64,000 bases of DNA from Dictyophora rubrovolvata (GCA_029959195.1 CP114126.1:806001-870000); one strand, 5' to 3'. Shown: positions 12,501 to 23,698, counted from the first letter of the stretch. Program-made: numbers and translations. Notes: generated by a model not told the origin, from the letters alone.

Positions 12501-13809
12501 TTGCACCGGGTGGTAAAGCCCCGCCTCCCTGTCCAGGATTGGCAGCAAGAGCGGCGGCTGCCTGTCTTTTTGCAATATCCTTGGCAAAAAGTGAAGGTAG
12601 ACGTTGGTAAAGGGAATTGATGGTATGCGGTGGGTACCATGAGACGGGTGCTGGAGGTGTCATGATGGGGAGAGGGAGGTTCTTATGACGGCTTTGGTCG
12701 GCGATGGCGGAAAGCCAAGTAAGATTCGATTGGAGACGGGTTGCATAACTACCCAGGAGAAATATGTATCAGACAAAGGGATCATTGAATGAAAAAAGGA
12801 GAGAATAAGGAGAACAAAGTAGTCGATGGGAAAGGAAAGAAAAGAACAACGACATACGAGATGCATTCGGGTGTCTGTATGAGCTGGCGGTTTTGGAATT
12901 CCATGCAGACTCTAGTTGTACGATTGTGATGAGAATAGGCATAGTAAAAAAGGGGGGATATATGAAGATGACGTACTTTAATAGTTCAACGTTGAGGAGA
13001 AAGATAGCTGCTGCTTTTTCGTCCGGAATATCTGACGATGACTTGAAAGAATTCACGTCGTTCGGAGGATGAGGAAATATTTGAGATGACGATGAGGATG
13101 GATAGATGGAGGATGCGGGTGGTGGGAGTGTAGACAAAGGATAGTCGCGAACGGGAGGCGAGGGCACACCCATGCCGTTCACGTGGTGTTGCTGAGGAGT
13201 GGATGTGGATGGAGAGAATGATTTTGAGGTATTGATAGTGGTATGTTGTTGTGGTTGTGATTGAGGTTGTTGGTGTTGTGTTTGTTGTTGTCGCGATGTG
13301 ACAGGCAATGTTGCGGTTGCATTAGTCGAGAGGCTGCCTGCAGGCTCCTCGCTGACAGGCGGGTCAGCGGCCAAACCGCCTTTCGACTCCGTAGCTCTTG
13401 ACTCGTCCACATTTCCGTTCGAAATCGAAACTGGGCCTGCAGGCGCGTTTGAGATCGAACTCGAGCTTGCGGAATCTGACGAGCCGGCGGACTGTTGGTT
13501 CTGGTTTGGATCCTGTGGTGGTTGATCTTGAGACTGATCGTCATCGTTCAAATTGGTCAATTCGCTGAGGGGACTAGACTGGCGTGACAATGCACTGAAA
13601 TTAGTGTCTGTCGCGTCGGGGTTCTGTTGGGGTTCGGGCTGCATGTTCTTTGAATCGGGGGAGGAGAGTGGGGAGGAAGAAAGCGAGCCGGCGTCGTGTT
13701 CATTCGAGTGGTTGACCTGTTCTACGCTGTAGATGCCATTTGATTTGGAGTTGGGGGAATGCCAAATGTTGTTTGTGTTCTGACTCTTCTCGTTTGAAAG
13801 CGTCAGCAT
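9511..13809 (-). CDS. Large Q/G/N-rich protein with SSXT (SS18-like) domain
   Basis: Five exons join in phase: 12977-13809, 12858-12911, 12474-12748, 11211-12406 and 9511-11124, giving 1323 residues. The N-terminal ~260 residues are Ser/Gln/Pro-rich. Residues about 262-325 then match the SSXT domain: AAAIFLLNVELLKVCMEF, QNRQLIQTPECISYATRL and QSNLTWLSAIAD, parallel to the animal SS18 pattern of a helix, YQNKG..EC..YQ..LH and NL.YLA.IAD. The rest is Met/Gly/Gln/Ala-rich with polyglutamine runs and one conserved-looking block, LTAQVIQLIANAYGPSGL to LPWQQQLQRMQ. Known SS18 proteins are SWI/SNF (BAF) subunits, so a chromatin-remodelling role is the best inference. The start at 13809 is uncertain: an in-frame ATG at 13914 and an upstream ORF starting at 14066 are alternatives. 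Confidence 0.8.
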
Positions 13810-15888
13810 TGCCCAACAATCATATGCAGGGTATAAAATTCTGAAACTGCTCGCAGTGTCTACGCCAGTGGATATGGGCAGCTTTCGTCGGAGTAGGAAA
13901 ATAAAAGCGCCCAAACTTTAACAAACACTGGGTGCATACAGTACTCACCGATACACGTACATATTATAATGTGTGATTCACCTACTCGTAAAGTCCCAAA
14001 TCTCCACTTGCGTATGACAGAATTAAGATGTGCTCGCTCTCGTCGCATGTCTTGAACCGCCGGCATGGGCTCAGGTTGAATGAATTGGGGTACGAAAATA
14101 TTTAATCACGCCAGTAACTTGGAAGTTGGTTAGTGGTTGTACACCCTCAAAAACTGAGTAGTAAATTCAAAAATGCATAAGAGAAACGAAAAGGGAAAAA
14201 AAAATAAAGTTATAATACAGTAACATAGGGTGCTATAATGCGGAGGCTTCCATTCTGACTCGGACTAAGGTTGAATCTTAACAAGATTGCATGACGGAAT
14301 TTTGACGAAAGAAAGTTCTGCAGATGTTAAAGTTAAAAGCTAAGTGAGAATGAGCTAGCCTGAATGCCCTTGGATGACCCAGGCGAAGCAGATGTGCTGT
14401 GGTGCAATCCTGACTCCTCTCATGCAGGCCTTCATATTCTTCTTCACAGTCAATAATCTCATATTCCAGAGATTTAACTGTTCAATTGCAAGATTGCAAG
14501 GTATGTGATGACGACTAGCAGCTTACATCAACGTCCTTACCACGAGAATGTTACCAAAGTTATGCACAATCATTACTAGTAAACCCGACATATCGACTAA
14601 TTGGTTGACCCTTCTCCCTTCTAGTAGCTATCGTTCGAAACATTCTGCACTTCAGCAACCATCTGGGAACAAAAACATTATCTTTCAGACACCAGCCTCA
14701 GATAGCCATATGACTTGGTCACTATGACAGCATCAGATATCTGCGCAACACGGAACAGGGAAGAATGAAGGAAGAAGGACTAGGTTAGACGGGCATTCAA
14801 TATTCAATATAATGACCTGAAAGATTCTTACCGGTATCATCTGCACGTGAACCTGCATTACAACCCGCACCAGAAACTACACATGCATCACCCGTACCTG
14901 CATCCGGATCACCACCTGTACCGGGACCGGGGTCGTCTTCTGGGGTAGGTTGGAGAAGTTCCGCAACATGAAGAAACTGGTGCCATCGCTTGCAACGGGG
15001 AATATTCACTCGAATCCCTTCTGGTGGACCGTGGTCTGGTTGAGGGCAATGACGCCGGGAGACAGCCAATTCCAACAAACTTGAGGATATCTATTTGTCA
15101 TAATATAAATCGTTGGTTGTGGGACAACCCGTTCAAAACTTTGAGTATCCCTCAGTTGTCTTCTTCCTCATGGTCTGCATCGGTCAGGGGGATACCATGA
15201 TACTGTCTGCGGCTCTTGAGTTTCTTGTGTCCCCCAGTCCATCTCTACACGGATGCTTCTAACCTTGATATCTGACTGAATTTAAAGATCCGGCACAATC
15301 TCCAGCAATAAAGACAATGACATAAATGGCCGATACCACCACGTCAGGTCTTCAGCACGAACATTGGGATGACGGGGATTGCTTGATTGATTAACGGATT
15401 AGGTTTGGAAGTCGATGTTCAATAATACAGCAAATATATCCAAGTCAAAGTCCCATCATCGAAAACCATGGATATTGCACTGTGTCTTGCGGGTCAGTAT
15501 GATACAAAGTTACCCATTAAGGGCAGTGAGGAAGGGGATTAAATAACAACACCACGATGGGCGGCTGAAGCCCGGATAACCAGTTTCGTTGCGGCGAGTC
15601 AAATTTGAGCCTGGAATCTAATAACAAGTGTTGTAATTGATACAAATATATGTTGAAGATAGACAGCGCCACTAAGTGTGAGCGCTTGTGTAGATAGTTT
15701 TAGCTTAGTCACACACTCGCCTAAAAGTTCAAGGCTTCGCCTTGAACTCTTTAGCTATATTCTGCTGCTCGTAATATAAGCTATATTACTCTAGCTGTTG
15801 TTAATATAAATTAGACAATCTCCAAATAAGCCAGTTGTCTCTTTATGGTATCATATTCAATGACGACCCAGCCATTCAGCTTTCTGCA
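13810..15888. other. Long intergenic region upstream of SSXT gene
   Basis: Over 2 kb with no gene I can support. The first ~260 bases may be 5' leader or an extra first exon of the SSXT gene. A 93-codon minus-strand frame at 14797-15078 is unrecognised and looks low-complexity (PGPGTGGDPDAGTGD). The part near 15650-15840 is AT-rich and contains the hairpin listed separately. Confidence 0.4.
15726..15748. repeat. Perfect short inverted repeat (10-bp arms, 3-nt loop)
   Basis: The arms read AGTTCAAGGC and GCCTTGAACT around a TTC loop. It lies in the 3' flank of the transporter gene, within an AT-rich stretch. It could form a hairpin or be a remnant of a mobile element; nothing decides between these. 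Confidence 0.45.
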
Positions 15889-17300
15889 CTACAATGCGTA
15901 TAATGTCGTCCCACCAAAGACGAGTATAGCTCCAACCCACATCATCCAGCTTTCACCATGCTTGATGCTTATGAGTAGACTGACCGCCTTTCTCACCGCG
16001 AGCACGAGTGTCACAGCCAACGAAGTCACTCGACCACTCAGCTGGTTCACACCGCTCACGCAAACGAGCTGCGTCAACACGTTCAACGCCAAAAAAGTAT
16101 AAAATGTCCTGTTTCGCGTCTCTTTCCATTTCTGATGTATATCCTGTCCTACAAAAATAAACCCGGGCATTGCGAGCACATGAAGGTAGAACAAGGATTC
16201 TTCTCCCTGTTCTCGTCCGCGTCCGTATTGAGCGTATGCTTGGTCTTGTGCAAGGCCCAAAAAACCAGAAAGAATCAGCGCGGCCGTAAGAATTCCAATT
16301 CCAGTTGCATATGTCGCTAAGCCTCCGCCTCGAGAGACGACTTGTTTGTTCTGAGATGCCGACAGAGTTGTAAACACAACACCCGCTGTGACAATCAGAA
16401 CTGACAACACTTGTCTAAGGGTATATCTATCTCAAGGGTATGTCAGTCCTCGTGCAGTTCTTTATGTTAGTTGCAGTGACTAACCTTCGTCCGCCTACGG
16501 CCCATCCAACAATCATGTTAATGACCAATCCTCCACTTCTAAATATAATGTGCACGCTCATTGGCACCGCATATCCGAACGCCGCGTTGTTCAGCAACGA
16601 AATAAAGAAGAACAAAACGACTTGGAGGAGCCATACTTTAATGGGTATCTTCCTTTCTTTAAGCCGGAGGTTTCGGATAAAGCCAACAGGATTCCATCGA
16701 CTTTGCGGGACTAGTATCGTCATGTGAGAAGGACTCGATAGCTCAAGGACACGGGAGGATGACGAATGGGTCGAGGAGAGGATGGTAAGAGGCTTGGAGA
16801 CAAGGGATATGGTATATGTCTTGTTCGGAGAACCAATGGTATTCCTCATACTCAAAACCCTGTCTTGTTCCTCGACTCTTACACCATGCCTCTCGAACTC
16901 GTCTTTCAGTGCTCGAACTAACGTTAATCCCTCGGAGCCATTAGACACATCCTCGCATTCCTTCACTTCGACCTTTCCAATTCGTTTCTCCAACACGTCA
17001 AGAACAATCTGGCTTGTCACCTCCTCCCTTGAAACACGACGCCGCTCAGATATCGAACGTCCCACATGGAGATGCTTTAGCAGACCGTACAATGATACGA
17101 ATAAAAATTGCGCAAAGGTTATCAGAGTTCCCGCGTCCGGGTTCAATGATGTAACGAGCTCAAGCGTCCAGGCGTTGCTATTTTAATGATGGGGTCAGCA
17201 CAACAACTTCGCTATCTAACCCTGTCAGGCTATTTACTGACCTACAACAACCACCGAATATCAAGCCTAGAATTGCTGTCCATTCTCTGATGGAAGTCAT
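15889..17300 (-). CDS. YEA4: UDP-sugar transporter, UAA family (YEA4/SLC35B4-like)
   Basis: Carries nucleotide sugars (UDP-GlcNAc and/or UDP-xylose in known relatives) into the ER/Golgi lumen. Three exons join in phase (17242-17300, 16485-17177, 15889-16426) to give 429 residues. The N-terminus LGLIFGGCCSNAWTLEL followed by GTLITFAQFLFVSLYGLLKH matches SLC35B4 closely. Later blocks include NNAAFGYAVPMSVHIIFRSGG, VNMIVGWAVGGRRYTLRQ, and ALNVLTQLVCVSGVNQLSG. The C-terminal helices end WVGAILVFGGTTLYAL. Ten or so hydrophobic segments are seen. Oddity: a charged, non-membrane loop of about 110 residues (roughly 55-165, from GRSISERRRVS to VPQSRW) sits between the second and third helices, longer than I expect for the family. 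Part of this gene is duplicated as a relic at 21052-21785. Confidence 0.9.
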
Positions 17301-17816
17301 ATTAGGCCTCAATAGTCGACCTTTCGTAAGGTGTTGTCCTTAGTTTTTGGTTGACCCACTACCGCATGTTGGATGTGTGGGCAGTCGAAAAGTGACACCG
17401 GTGACCGTGCCACGATGCGGCCGTATTGACCGTACTAGAGGCGCCTGGTGTCGCGGGAGCCCTTGCATGCAGATACTGTGACCAGGTTACGTACACAAAC
17501 AAAAATATGTACAAACAAGTGGTAGATGGAAGCAATTTCTACGGGCGATGTGAGCCCTTGCTGCACGCAAGGGAACTACAATCACTGGTGACTTGAAAAG
17601 GCTCTCTATTTTTTGTGTGCACTAAATAGCATCTATCTTTTTGTTTTGTACGGGGGGGGGGGGGGGGGGGGGGGGGACAATACGATATTTAATATTGCTC
17701 AGCTCCTATTCACAGTTTTCATAATCCTTTTCAAAACAAAAAGAAGTCTAATGCCAAGCATGGACTTTTTAGTATGGGTAATGTTCATTCGTTTCGTAAA
17801 TATATTGCCTTTAGTC
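17301..17816. other. Intergenic between transporter start and zinc-finger gene A
   Basis: It holds the transporter promoter and the 3' flank of gene A. Its first ~90 bases have a copy near 21700-21785. The G25 run is listed separately. Confidence 0.5.
17652..17676 (+). repeat. G25 homopolymer
   Basis: Twenty-five consecutive G residues on the plus strand, about 140 bp past the stop of zinc-finger gene A. The other duplication unit has no equivalent run. It could form a G-quadruplex or be a sequencing/assembly artefact. Confidence 0.9.
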
Positions 17817-19235
17817 TCAAGCTTGATCTTTGGAGGAGTGGCATGCTCTGAAATGCTGGATCGAAGCATCTCTTCGACCAAATTTTTTATGACTAAAGAA
17901 AATGAAAGGAGGTGTTGACGAACATTGAGTGGAAAATTTACCACGATTGATCCGGACAAGAATATTGCCCTGGGTTATTTTTACTATTGACGTGTCGTAC
18001 ACAGTCTGATCTAATCTTGAACGGCTCCTTGCTTGGAGAAAACGTAAGACGATATTATTCATAACCAAGGATGGAGTTGCTCACCAATAGCCACACACAT
18101 AACGGTGGGCCTTTGTTTCGTCCCGGATGTGCTTGTCTAATTCCTGAGGACCCAAACTACCCTTGGCGACACATCTCACAAGGTCGCAAAGAAAGGTTTT
18201 ATCCTTATCGCTCTTGAAACAAATTTGGTAAATGACGTCAGCAGGATCCTCCTTCAAGTCGACAAGGTAATGGGAGTTTGTCTATATTTTAGTTGCAGTT
18301 GTCAAGGACAAAAAGAAAGACTGATGTCGAGGCTAGCATACTGTCTTGTTTGTAGTATTGGCTGCAGCTTGTGGCTGAGCCTGAGGTCCACCTAACCCGG
18401 AAATATCTGAATCATCACTAGAGTTATCCTCATTATACCTAACTGAACAAGTTTCAGTCGACAACTCTTAAACCACAGCTTATGGATTTGGCTCACCTGA
18501 ATTAAGAGATGAACTCAAATCAATACCGCCCTCCATGTTATGGGAATCATACTCCGCGAAGGATGGTACGTCTGCATTGACTTAGGTCAATCAAGTAATT
18601 TCAGTAAGACAAGTTTTCAAATACCTGAATCCAAGGTACTATAGTCACCGCAGACGTTTTTGAGTTCCGGTTTTGCGTGAACGGGATCCATCAACGTGCC
18701 TTGAGGGGTGACTCCAAAGCCATCGACAGTGGGATCTAAAGAAGTTTTAGCTGGTGTCCAGATGCGTGGACCGCTTTAATCATACCTATGTAAAATTGAG
18801 CATACCCTTCTGTTGCTTAATTGTAGGCATATGAAATAAAATGAATCAAAGAAAAGACAAACCTTGATGATAGCCCGGGTAGAATGGATTCAGATGATCG
18901 ACTGTAACAGCAAAAGCATGAGGTGGTACTAAGTTCACGGGGGATTCGTTGGTGGAAGAATATTCTACAAAGAAGTATTAGAACCTTATACATGGAGAGG
19001 AAAGTTTGACAACCAGTTGGTGAACAAGTATAATCAGTGTCTAAGTCCTGTGTCACCCCGGGGTTGATGGTAGATCCGAAAGGTAACGAAACCTGGGAGG
19101 GATCGCTGGGACCCGCATTGCTATGAACTGCACAGTCTGATGAGTCTTTAGTTCCAAACGAAGAAAGTACGACGTACTCTGTGAGAGGGGTACGAATTGG
19201 GGGGATTGAGCGTGATATTCTTGAATGTTGGCCAT
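17817..19235 (-). CDS. C2H2 zinc-finger protein, family copy A (possible 5' frameshift)
   Basis: Nine short exons can be joined in phase, ending at the stop 17817-17819. The order is a Ser/Pro/Asp-rich N-terminal half, then three finger-like modules: CDLVRC...DKHIRDETKAH; CGYCKEPFKIRSDCVRHV, where the last ligand is Asn; and a canonical C-x4-C-x12-H-x4-H finger, CPDQSCHKKF...IQHFRACH. The finger-coding exon 17942-18031 corresponds to exon 22382-22465 in copy B. Probably nuclear and DNA-binding; the target is unknown. Problem: from the expected ATG at 19235 (aligned with B's start, just below a TATA box) the frame is shifted relative to the rest. A C6 run on the coding strand at 19199-19204 is the likely site, since one more C would restore the frame. 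It is either a sequencing slip, a mildly broken gene, or a start I have not found. Confidence 0.65.
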
Positions 19236-20732
19236 TGAAGTATGGGATGCTTGGCAGCGAGGTGGACTTATATACGGGTTTCGCCTAGTCATGGAGAAAG
19301 TCGTGACTGAGGAAACGACCTGTTTCTCGTAAACGAAAATGTCCAAAAGGGAATTGAAGCTTCGTCCTAATCACCGGCGAACTGGGGTTAGTTGTATTAG
19401 GCAGCTCATAGCCATGGATGTTCATTTCTGAACGATGAAAACCCTCCAAAGATCAATCAAACTGGGCCTCGTGACGAAGTATTAGGATTATAATGATCCT
19501 AAATGTCGGTATGTAGGAGGGGAAAGAAGTTAAAAGATGTCCATGGCACACTTCGTAGCTTATTTGAGAGAGAGGAAAAGCTGCATGAACGATGCCATGG
19601 CCCTCGCAAGCGTTTTGTCAGGGGAGATAAAAGTTAAGCGGGACTTACATTCTGTTCCTGGGGACACAAGGATTATTTTTCGCCGACAGATAAACTGAGC
19701 GCTGGCGCCATGGTTGAACGTCAGGCTTGGGAGGTTCAGAAATAGCTGAGAAACAAGGCAGCTAAAGAGATGGGAAAATTACTGTCTTTGAATTATCTGA
19801 ATCTAAATATTACGGGATGGGAAAATTCAAACGGACTGGTGAGAAAGAACTCACTGCTGCAACTTCACTTTAATCAGGATTGGGGAAATACACGCTTTTT
19901 GGCTGTTGACAATGAGATCCGACTCTCTTAGATGATAACAACGCAAGAAGAGCACAATTTTAAAGTTCATCACATTTTTCCTGCGAAAGAAAATCTATTC
20001 AAGCTTGATTGAATTGCCCGGAGAAGCGCAGTGACATTTCAGATCTGCATTCAAACCGTAACAGCACTAAACATAAGGGGAAACGGCTGAGGGAAGAATT
20101 CAAACCCGTTTGTGGGAGTTGCCGTATCATTTGGGGCTCCTAGGGAAGTACGTTCGTTCAGTTCTTTTGTATGCATACACCATCAAATACTGTATCATAT
20201 TCTCACCTGTCTTGTCTTAGGGAGCTATAAAGCGCGTCGCTAGAGGAATACAATTTCGAGTATTAAAGATCCCTCTTGACCCATTGTTACTAGCATCTGA
20301 CGTGTAGTGAAATACTATATGCAGTGAATACGGTCAACAGGCCTCTATTAGACGTGGCTCAGGGTTTAGCATCGTTGATTGCGCACATCCCCCAACCGAA
20401 CTGATATTTATCTGAGAGATTTTCTTGTCGATAATGTTATCCAAATAACGATATGCCAGGCCGTACGTCTTGGACATTCGATCTACTTCGACTTTGGATC
20501 ATGGTACTTTAGGATCCCTATCTGCTGGTAAGTCTCTAATAGTGTTGATTGTTCTAAAAACTGAGAACCAATCGCTCACAGTTTTATCGCCGCTTACTAA
20601 TCGATCGCATGCTCCGTCAGTGAAAGAGCCTAAAAGTTTCTCATAATAAAACCATTCCCTTGAATTTCAGCGAAATTCACATCAACATCAATGGCAATAG
20701 CAATAGGAAGATGCGAGAAGAAGATAATGAGA
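19236..20732. other. Upstream region of zinc-finger gene A
   Basis: About 1.5 kb that aligns in patches with 23850-25900 upstream of gene B, for example around the repeated TTTGTATGCATAC text. No gene is supported. Confidence 0.45.
19267..19274 (-). promoter_or_regulatory. TATA box of zinc-finger gene A
   Basis: TATATAAG on the minus strand, about 32 bases before the ATG at 19235. Copy B has ATATAAG at the matching place, so the element is conserved between the duplicates. Confidence 0.5.
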
Positions 20733-21042
20733 CCTTGGGATGTGAGAATTTGATTTAATTTACGCTTTTTGCTCAAACTTAAACACCTTTCGTCCCTGTG
20801 GTGAAACCCATTCCCTCTTGCTGTCGATGCCGGTTTCGTGCAAGATCACAATAGACTTCGGGCGTATGGATAGGAATCGATGTCTCTATTTGATTTTTTC
20901 ACGCTCAATGCGGCAGAGAGGGTGAAAATCCTGAGTTGAGAACGGTCTTTTTCGGATGTGCGAGGTATGTGTAGCTGACATCAACCGCTGCCAGTGATGG
21001 GCCTTTGCTCACCCTTCAACAGATTGCTGGCTACACCTTTCA
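20733..21042 (+). pseudogene. Truncated YEN1 5' end (duplication relic)
   Basis: This matches YEN1 from the end of exon 1 through intron 1, exon 2, intron 2 and the first bases of exon 3 (25930-26260). Exon 2 here has lost about 7 bases compared with the intact copy and has an in-frame stop where the intact gene reads IWFF. Homology stops at about 21042, a few bases into exon 3, where transporter sequence takes over. It cannot encode a nuclease. Confidence 0.8.
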
Positions 21043-21051
21043 TATGAGATG

Positions 21052-21785
21052 TTGGTAAGAGGTGTGGGGGGAAGGGATATGGTGAGTATCTTGTTCTGGG
21101 AACTACTTGCTCCAATGATATCCTTCACATTCAAAACCCGGTCTCGTTGCTCGACTCCTTACACCGTGCCTCTCGAGTTCGTCTTTCAGTACTCGAATTA
21201 ACGTTACTCCTCTGATCTATCAGACGCACCCTTGCATTCCTTCCCTTCAACTTTTCCAATTCGTTTCTCCAACTTGAACACATCGAGAATAATCGGGTTA
21301 TTGTTTCTTCCTTTGAAACACGACGTCGCCTAGATATCGAACGTCCCACATACGAACATTATCAGAGGTCCCGTATCCGGATTCAATGATGTAACGATAA
21401 AGAGGGCGAGCAGAGCTGCCAGGAAAAAGGGAGTCCGTTGAAGGGAGGATATAAAGAGAAAGTAGAATAGAAAATTGTATTTCAGAGGGAATAATAGGTG
21501 GATACAGGCTGGATTGTCGTCTAGCGCTCTCGCTGACGAATTTCTGTGGCCGGGAGTTCCCGAGTAACAACGAGCAGGCGTTGCTATTTTAAAGATGGGG
21601 TCGACACAACAAATTCGCTATCTGACTGTCATCTACTCACTTACAACAACCGAATATCAAACCCAAAATTGCTGTCCATTCTTGATAATGTCATATTATG
21701 TCTGAACACTCGACCTTTTGAAAGGGTTTGTTCTCAATCTTGGGGCGAACCTCTACCGCATGCTGGATATGGGCAGTCAAGGAGG
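21052..21785 (-). pseudogene. Truncated YEA4-like transporter (duplication relic)
   Basis: Plus-strand text from 21052 matches the transporter gene from 16783 onward: first the charged-loop coding part (to about 21350), then, after a gap, the start of exon 2, intron 1, exon 1 and upstream text (to about 21785). All sequence coding for the helices after the loop is absent, and the remaining frame is interrupted. A stretch of about 175 bp (21397-21570) has no counterpart in the intact gene. Confidence 0.78.
21397..21570. other. About 175-bp insertion in the transporter relic
   Basis: Sequence on both sides matches the intact transporter around 17150-17170, but this block does not. The left edge reads GTAACGA and the right edge GTAACAACGAG, compared with a single GTAACGAG in the intact gene, which hints at a target-site duplication. 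I see no terminal inverted repeats or poly-A tail, so the element type is unknown. Confidence 0.4.
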
Positions 21786-22163
21786 ATCTAAGCGACATGC
21801 CCGTCACTGTCCTACCCTTCAAGCTTCAAGCTTCAAGGCCCCGCGGTTACTTGCGGGTAACACAATGGCTGTAAGCTTGTCTGTGGTGGATTCAAAAGTG
21901 TTTCACGTTGTAGTCATGACTCAGAAAGTAAAAGTAGTTGAAGAGTACAAATGTTGGATGATTTCCTGCTTACATAGTAAATATACAACCAAACCTTCAC
22001 ACAATTCACAGACAAGTTTCGGACAAGTTGAAGTCGATTGTCTGTCGCATCGTAAATTCCAGCAGTACTATCACTATTTACAAATTCTATAGAGTGTAGC
22101 TTTTTTCGTGAGATTTTTATGACACAAAACAAAATCCTAAACAAGCGTGGTGGACCCAAGTCT

Positions 22164-23698
22164 TTAGTACGGCTCGTACTTCAACTCATTCGATTTCTTG
22201 ACACGAGTCTTGGTTCTTTGAACCTTGTTGTTGAGGGGATTATTCACGTTCCCCTGGGGAAATTCAATATGTTTATTCAGAACATGCTGCTTTCGGGCAT
22301 CCTTTCGACTAAACGTTTCCGCACTAAAAAAGATAAATATTGAACATCAATTCACCGACAAACACTCTGTGAAACGTTTACCAGAATTCACAAGGAAATG
22401 CGTCTGGTTCATTTTTAGATCTGACATGCCGGTCACAATCCGATCTAGATTTAAACCGTTCCTTGCTTGGAGGGAGCGTAAGACAGCATTCCAGTCAAGA
22501 TGGAGTCACTCACCAATGAATATAGCCACACGCAAAAGGACGGCCCTTGACTTCGTCGTCGATATGTTTGTCTATTTCCTCTCGTGTTGAAAAAGACCCC
22601 GAACTACGTCCTGCGACGCATTTTCCAGAATCGCAACTAAAGGTTCCTTTTCCATTGTCTTTAATACAGAAGTCGTAAAGGAAACTTCTGGAAGCTGTTT
22701 TTAAGTCGATAAGGTGGTGGCGACCTGTCTGATGTCGCTGAGTTAGTACAGTTGTGAAAGCTGAGAAAACGACTGATGATTTAGCTTACTTTCTCATCTG
22801 TCTTTTCTTCTGTAGCTTGCCATGGCTGCGGTTCATCTGACTCAATGGATGAATTCGGGCTGAGACAGTCCTCTACACCGATGGGCTGGAGATATTCTGC
22901 GAACCCTGGACCTGCGTTGATGTTTTGATCAGCGTGAACTGATCAGTAATTTCAGTCAAAAAATGTTGACTACAGCTTGTGGTTTTGATCTTACCTGCTC
23001 CAAGGGGTAAATTCAAGGCTGATTGACCCTCCACATTACTGGGGTTGTATTGAAATTGGGTCTGAAGAAATGGGTCTGCATTGGTGAAAGGTTGACCTGG
23101 TCGAGTATTTGGAGGAAATGACTCTTCAAGTATAGCATCATGATCATCGTCTAGAACCAGGTTATGGTCGTAGGGGACTTCAAGCCCCGATCCTGCGTTG
23201 ACGGAATCCACCATCGGTGTGCTATGGGAGGTGACTTGGAAGTCATGTGGGAAAACACCTAAGGCTTTTTAGTCACTGTTTAGAATACTTGCACCGCTTT
23301 TGTCATACCTATGCCATTAGATTGAGGAAATGCTTCTATTTGTTTAATTGTAGGTGTATGCAATGCAACAAACCGAGGAAACGACAGACCTTGGTGAAAG
23401 CCCGAGTATAAATGATGATCGGTATCAGCAGCATGAGGTGATAGACTTATCGGAGACTCATTAGTAGAAGAGACGTCTATGAGAAATTAACACCTCCTTA
23501 TACATGAAGAAAAGTTTGATCACCAGTGGGTGAGATAGCATCTAGGCTCTGTGTCATTGGGTCGATGGGAGACTGGAAGGGTGAATCAGTCTGAGAGGGA
23601 CCACTAGGGATTGCAGTATCATGAGGGTAGGCTGCACCGTCTGGTAAGGCTTCAGTCCTCGTTAAAATAGACATGAAATGGCGGGTATAGTAGTCCAT
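22164..23698 (-). CDS. C2H2 zinc-finger protein, family copy B
   Basis: Eight exons join in phase (23524-23698, 23390-23476, 23309-23335, 22995-23258, 22790-22911, 22514-22728, 22382-22465, 22164-22323) to give 377 residues with no break. The first ~210 residues are Ser/Pro/Asp-rich without a known domain. Then come three finger-like modules: CDSGKC...EIDKHIDDE, which lacks a clear second His; CGYIHCKERF...CDRHVRSKN, with Asn as the last ligand; and a canonical C-x2-C-x12-H-x4-H finger, CEFCAETFSRKDARKQHVLNKH. A basic tail follows (VQRTKTRVKKSNELKY), suitable as a nuclear-localisation signal. A transcription-factor role is inferred; I do not recognise the family. It is paralogous to copy A by tandem duplication and to copy C at 29.5-30.1 kb. 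Confidence 0.85.

Larger units (their letters stand above)
16783..21042. repeat. Tandem duplication unit 1
   Basis: This block holds the 5' two thirds of the transporter, zinc-finger gene A, A's upstream region, and a truncated YEN1 5' end. It aligns in order and orientation with unit 2 (21052-26260). Matching anchors include the transporter loop text around 16790-17180 versus 21056-21395, the zinc-finger exons, the upstream text around 20160 versus 24930, and the YEN1 exon 2 region 20785-20970 versus 25990-26178. Identity varies by patch, so the event is not recent. Confidence 0.85.

Noticed and set aside
14797-15078. 93-codon minus-strand frame
   Set aside because: Low-complexity Gly/Pro/Asp text with no start context, splice support or similarity that I recognise.
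15632-15860. Possible solo LTR of a Copia-like element
   Set aside because: The block is AT-rich with a TGTTGA-like start and a GGTATCA text at its right side, but flanking target duplications do not match, no second copy is in the window, and no element parts are seen.
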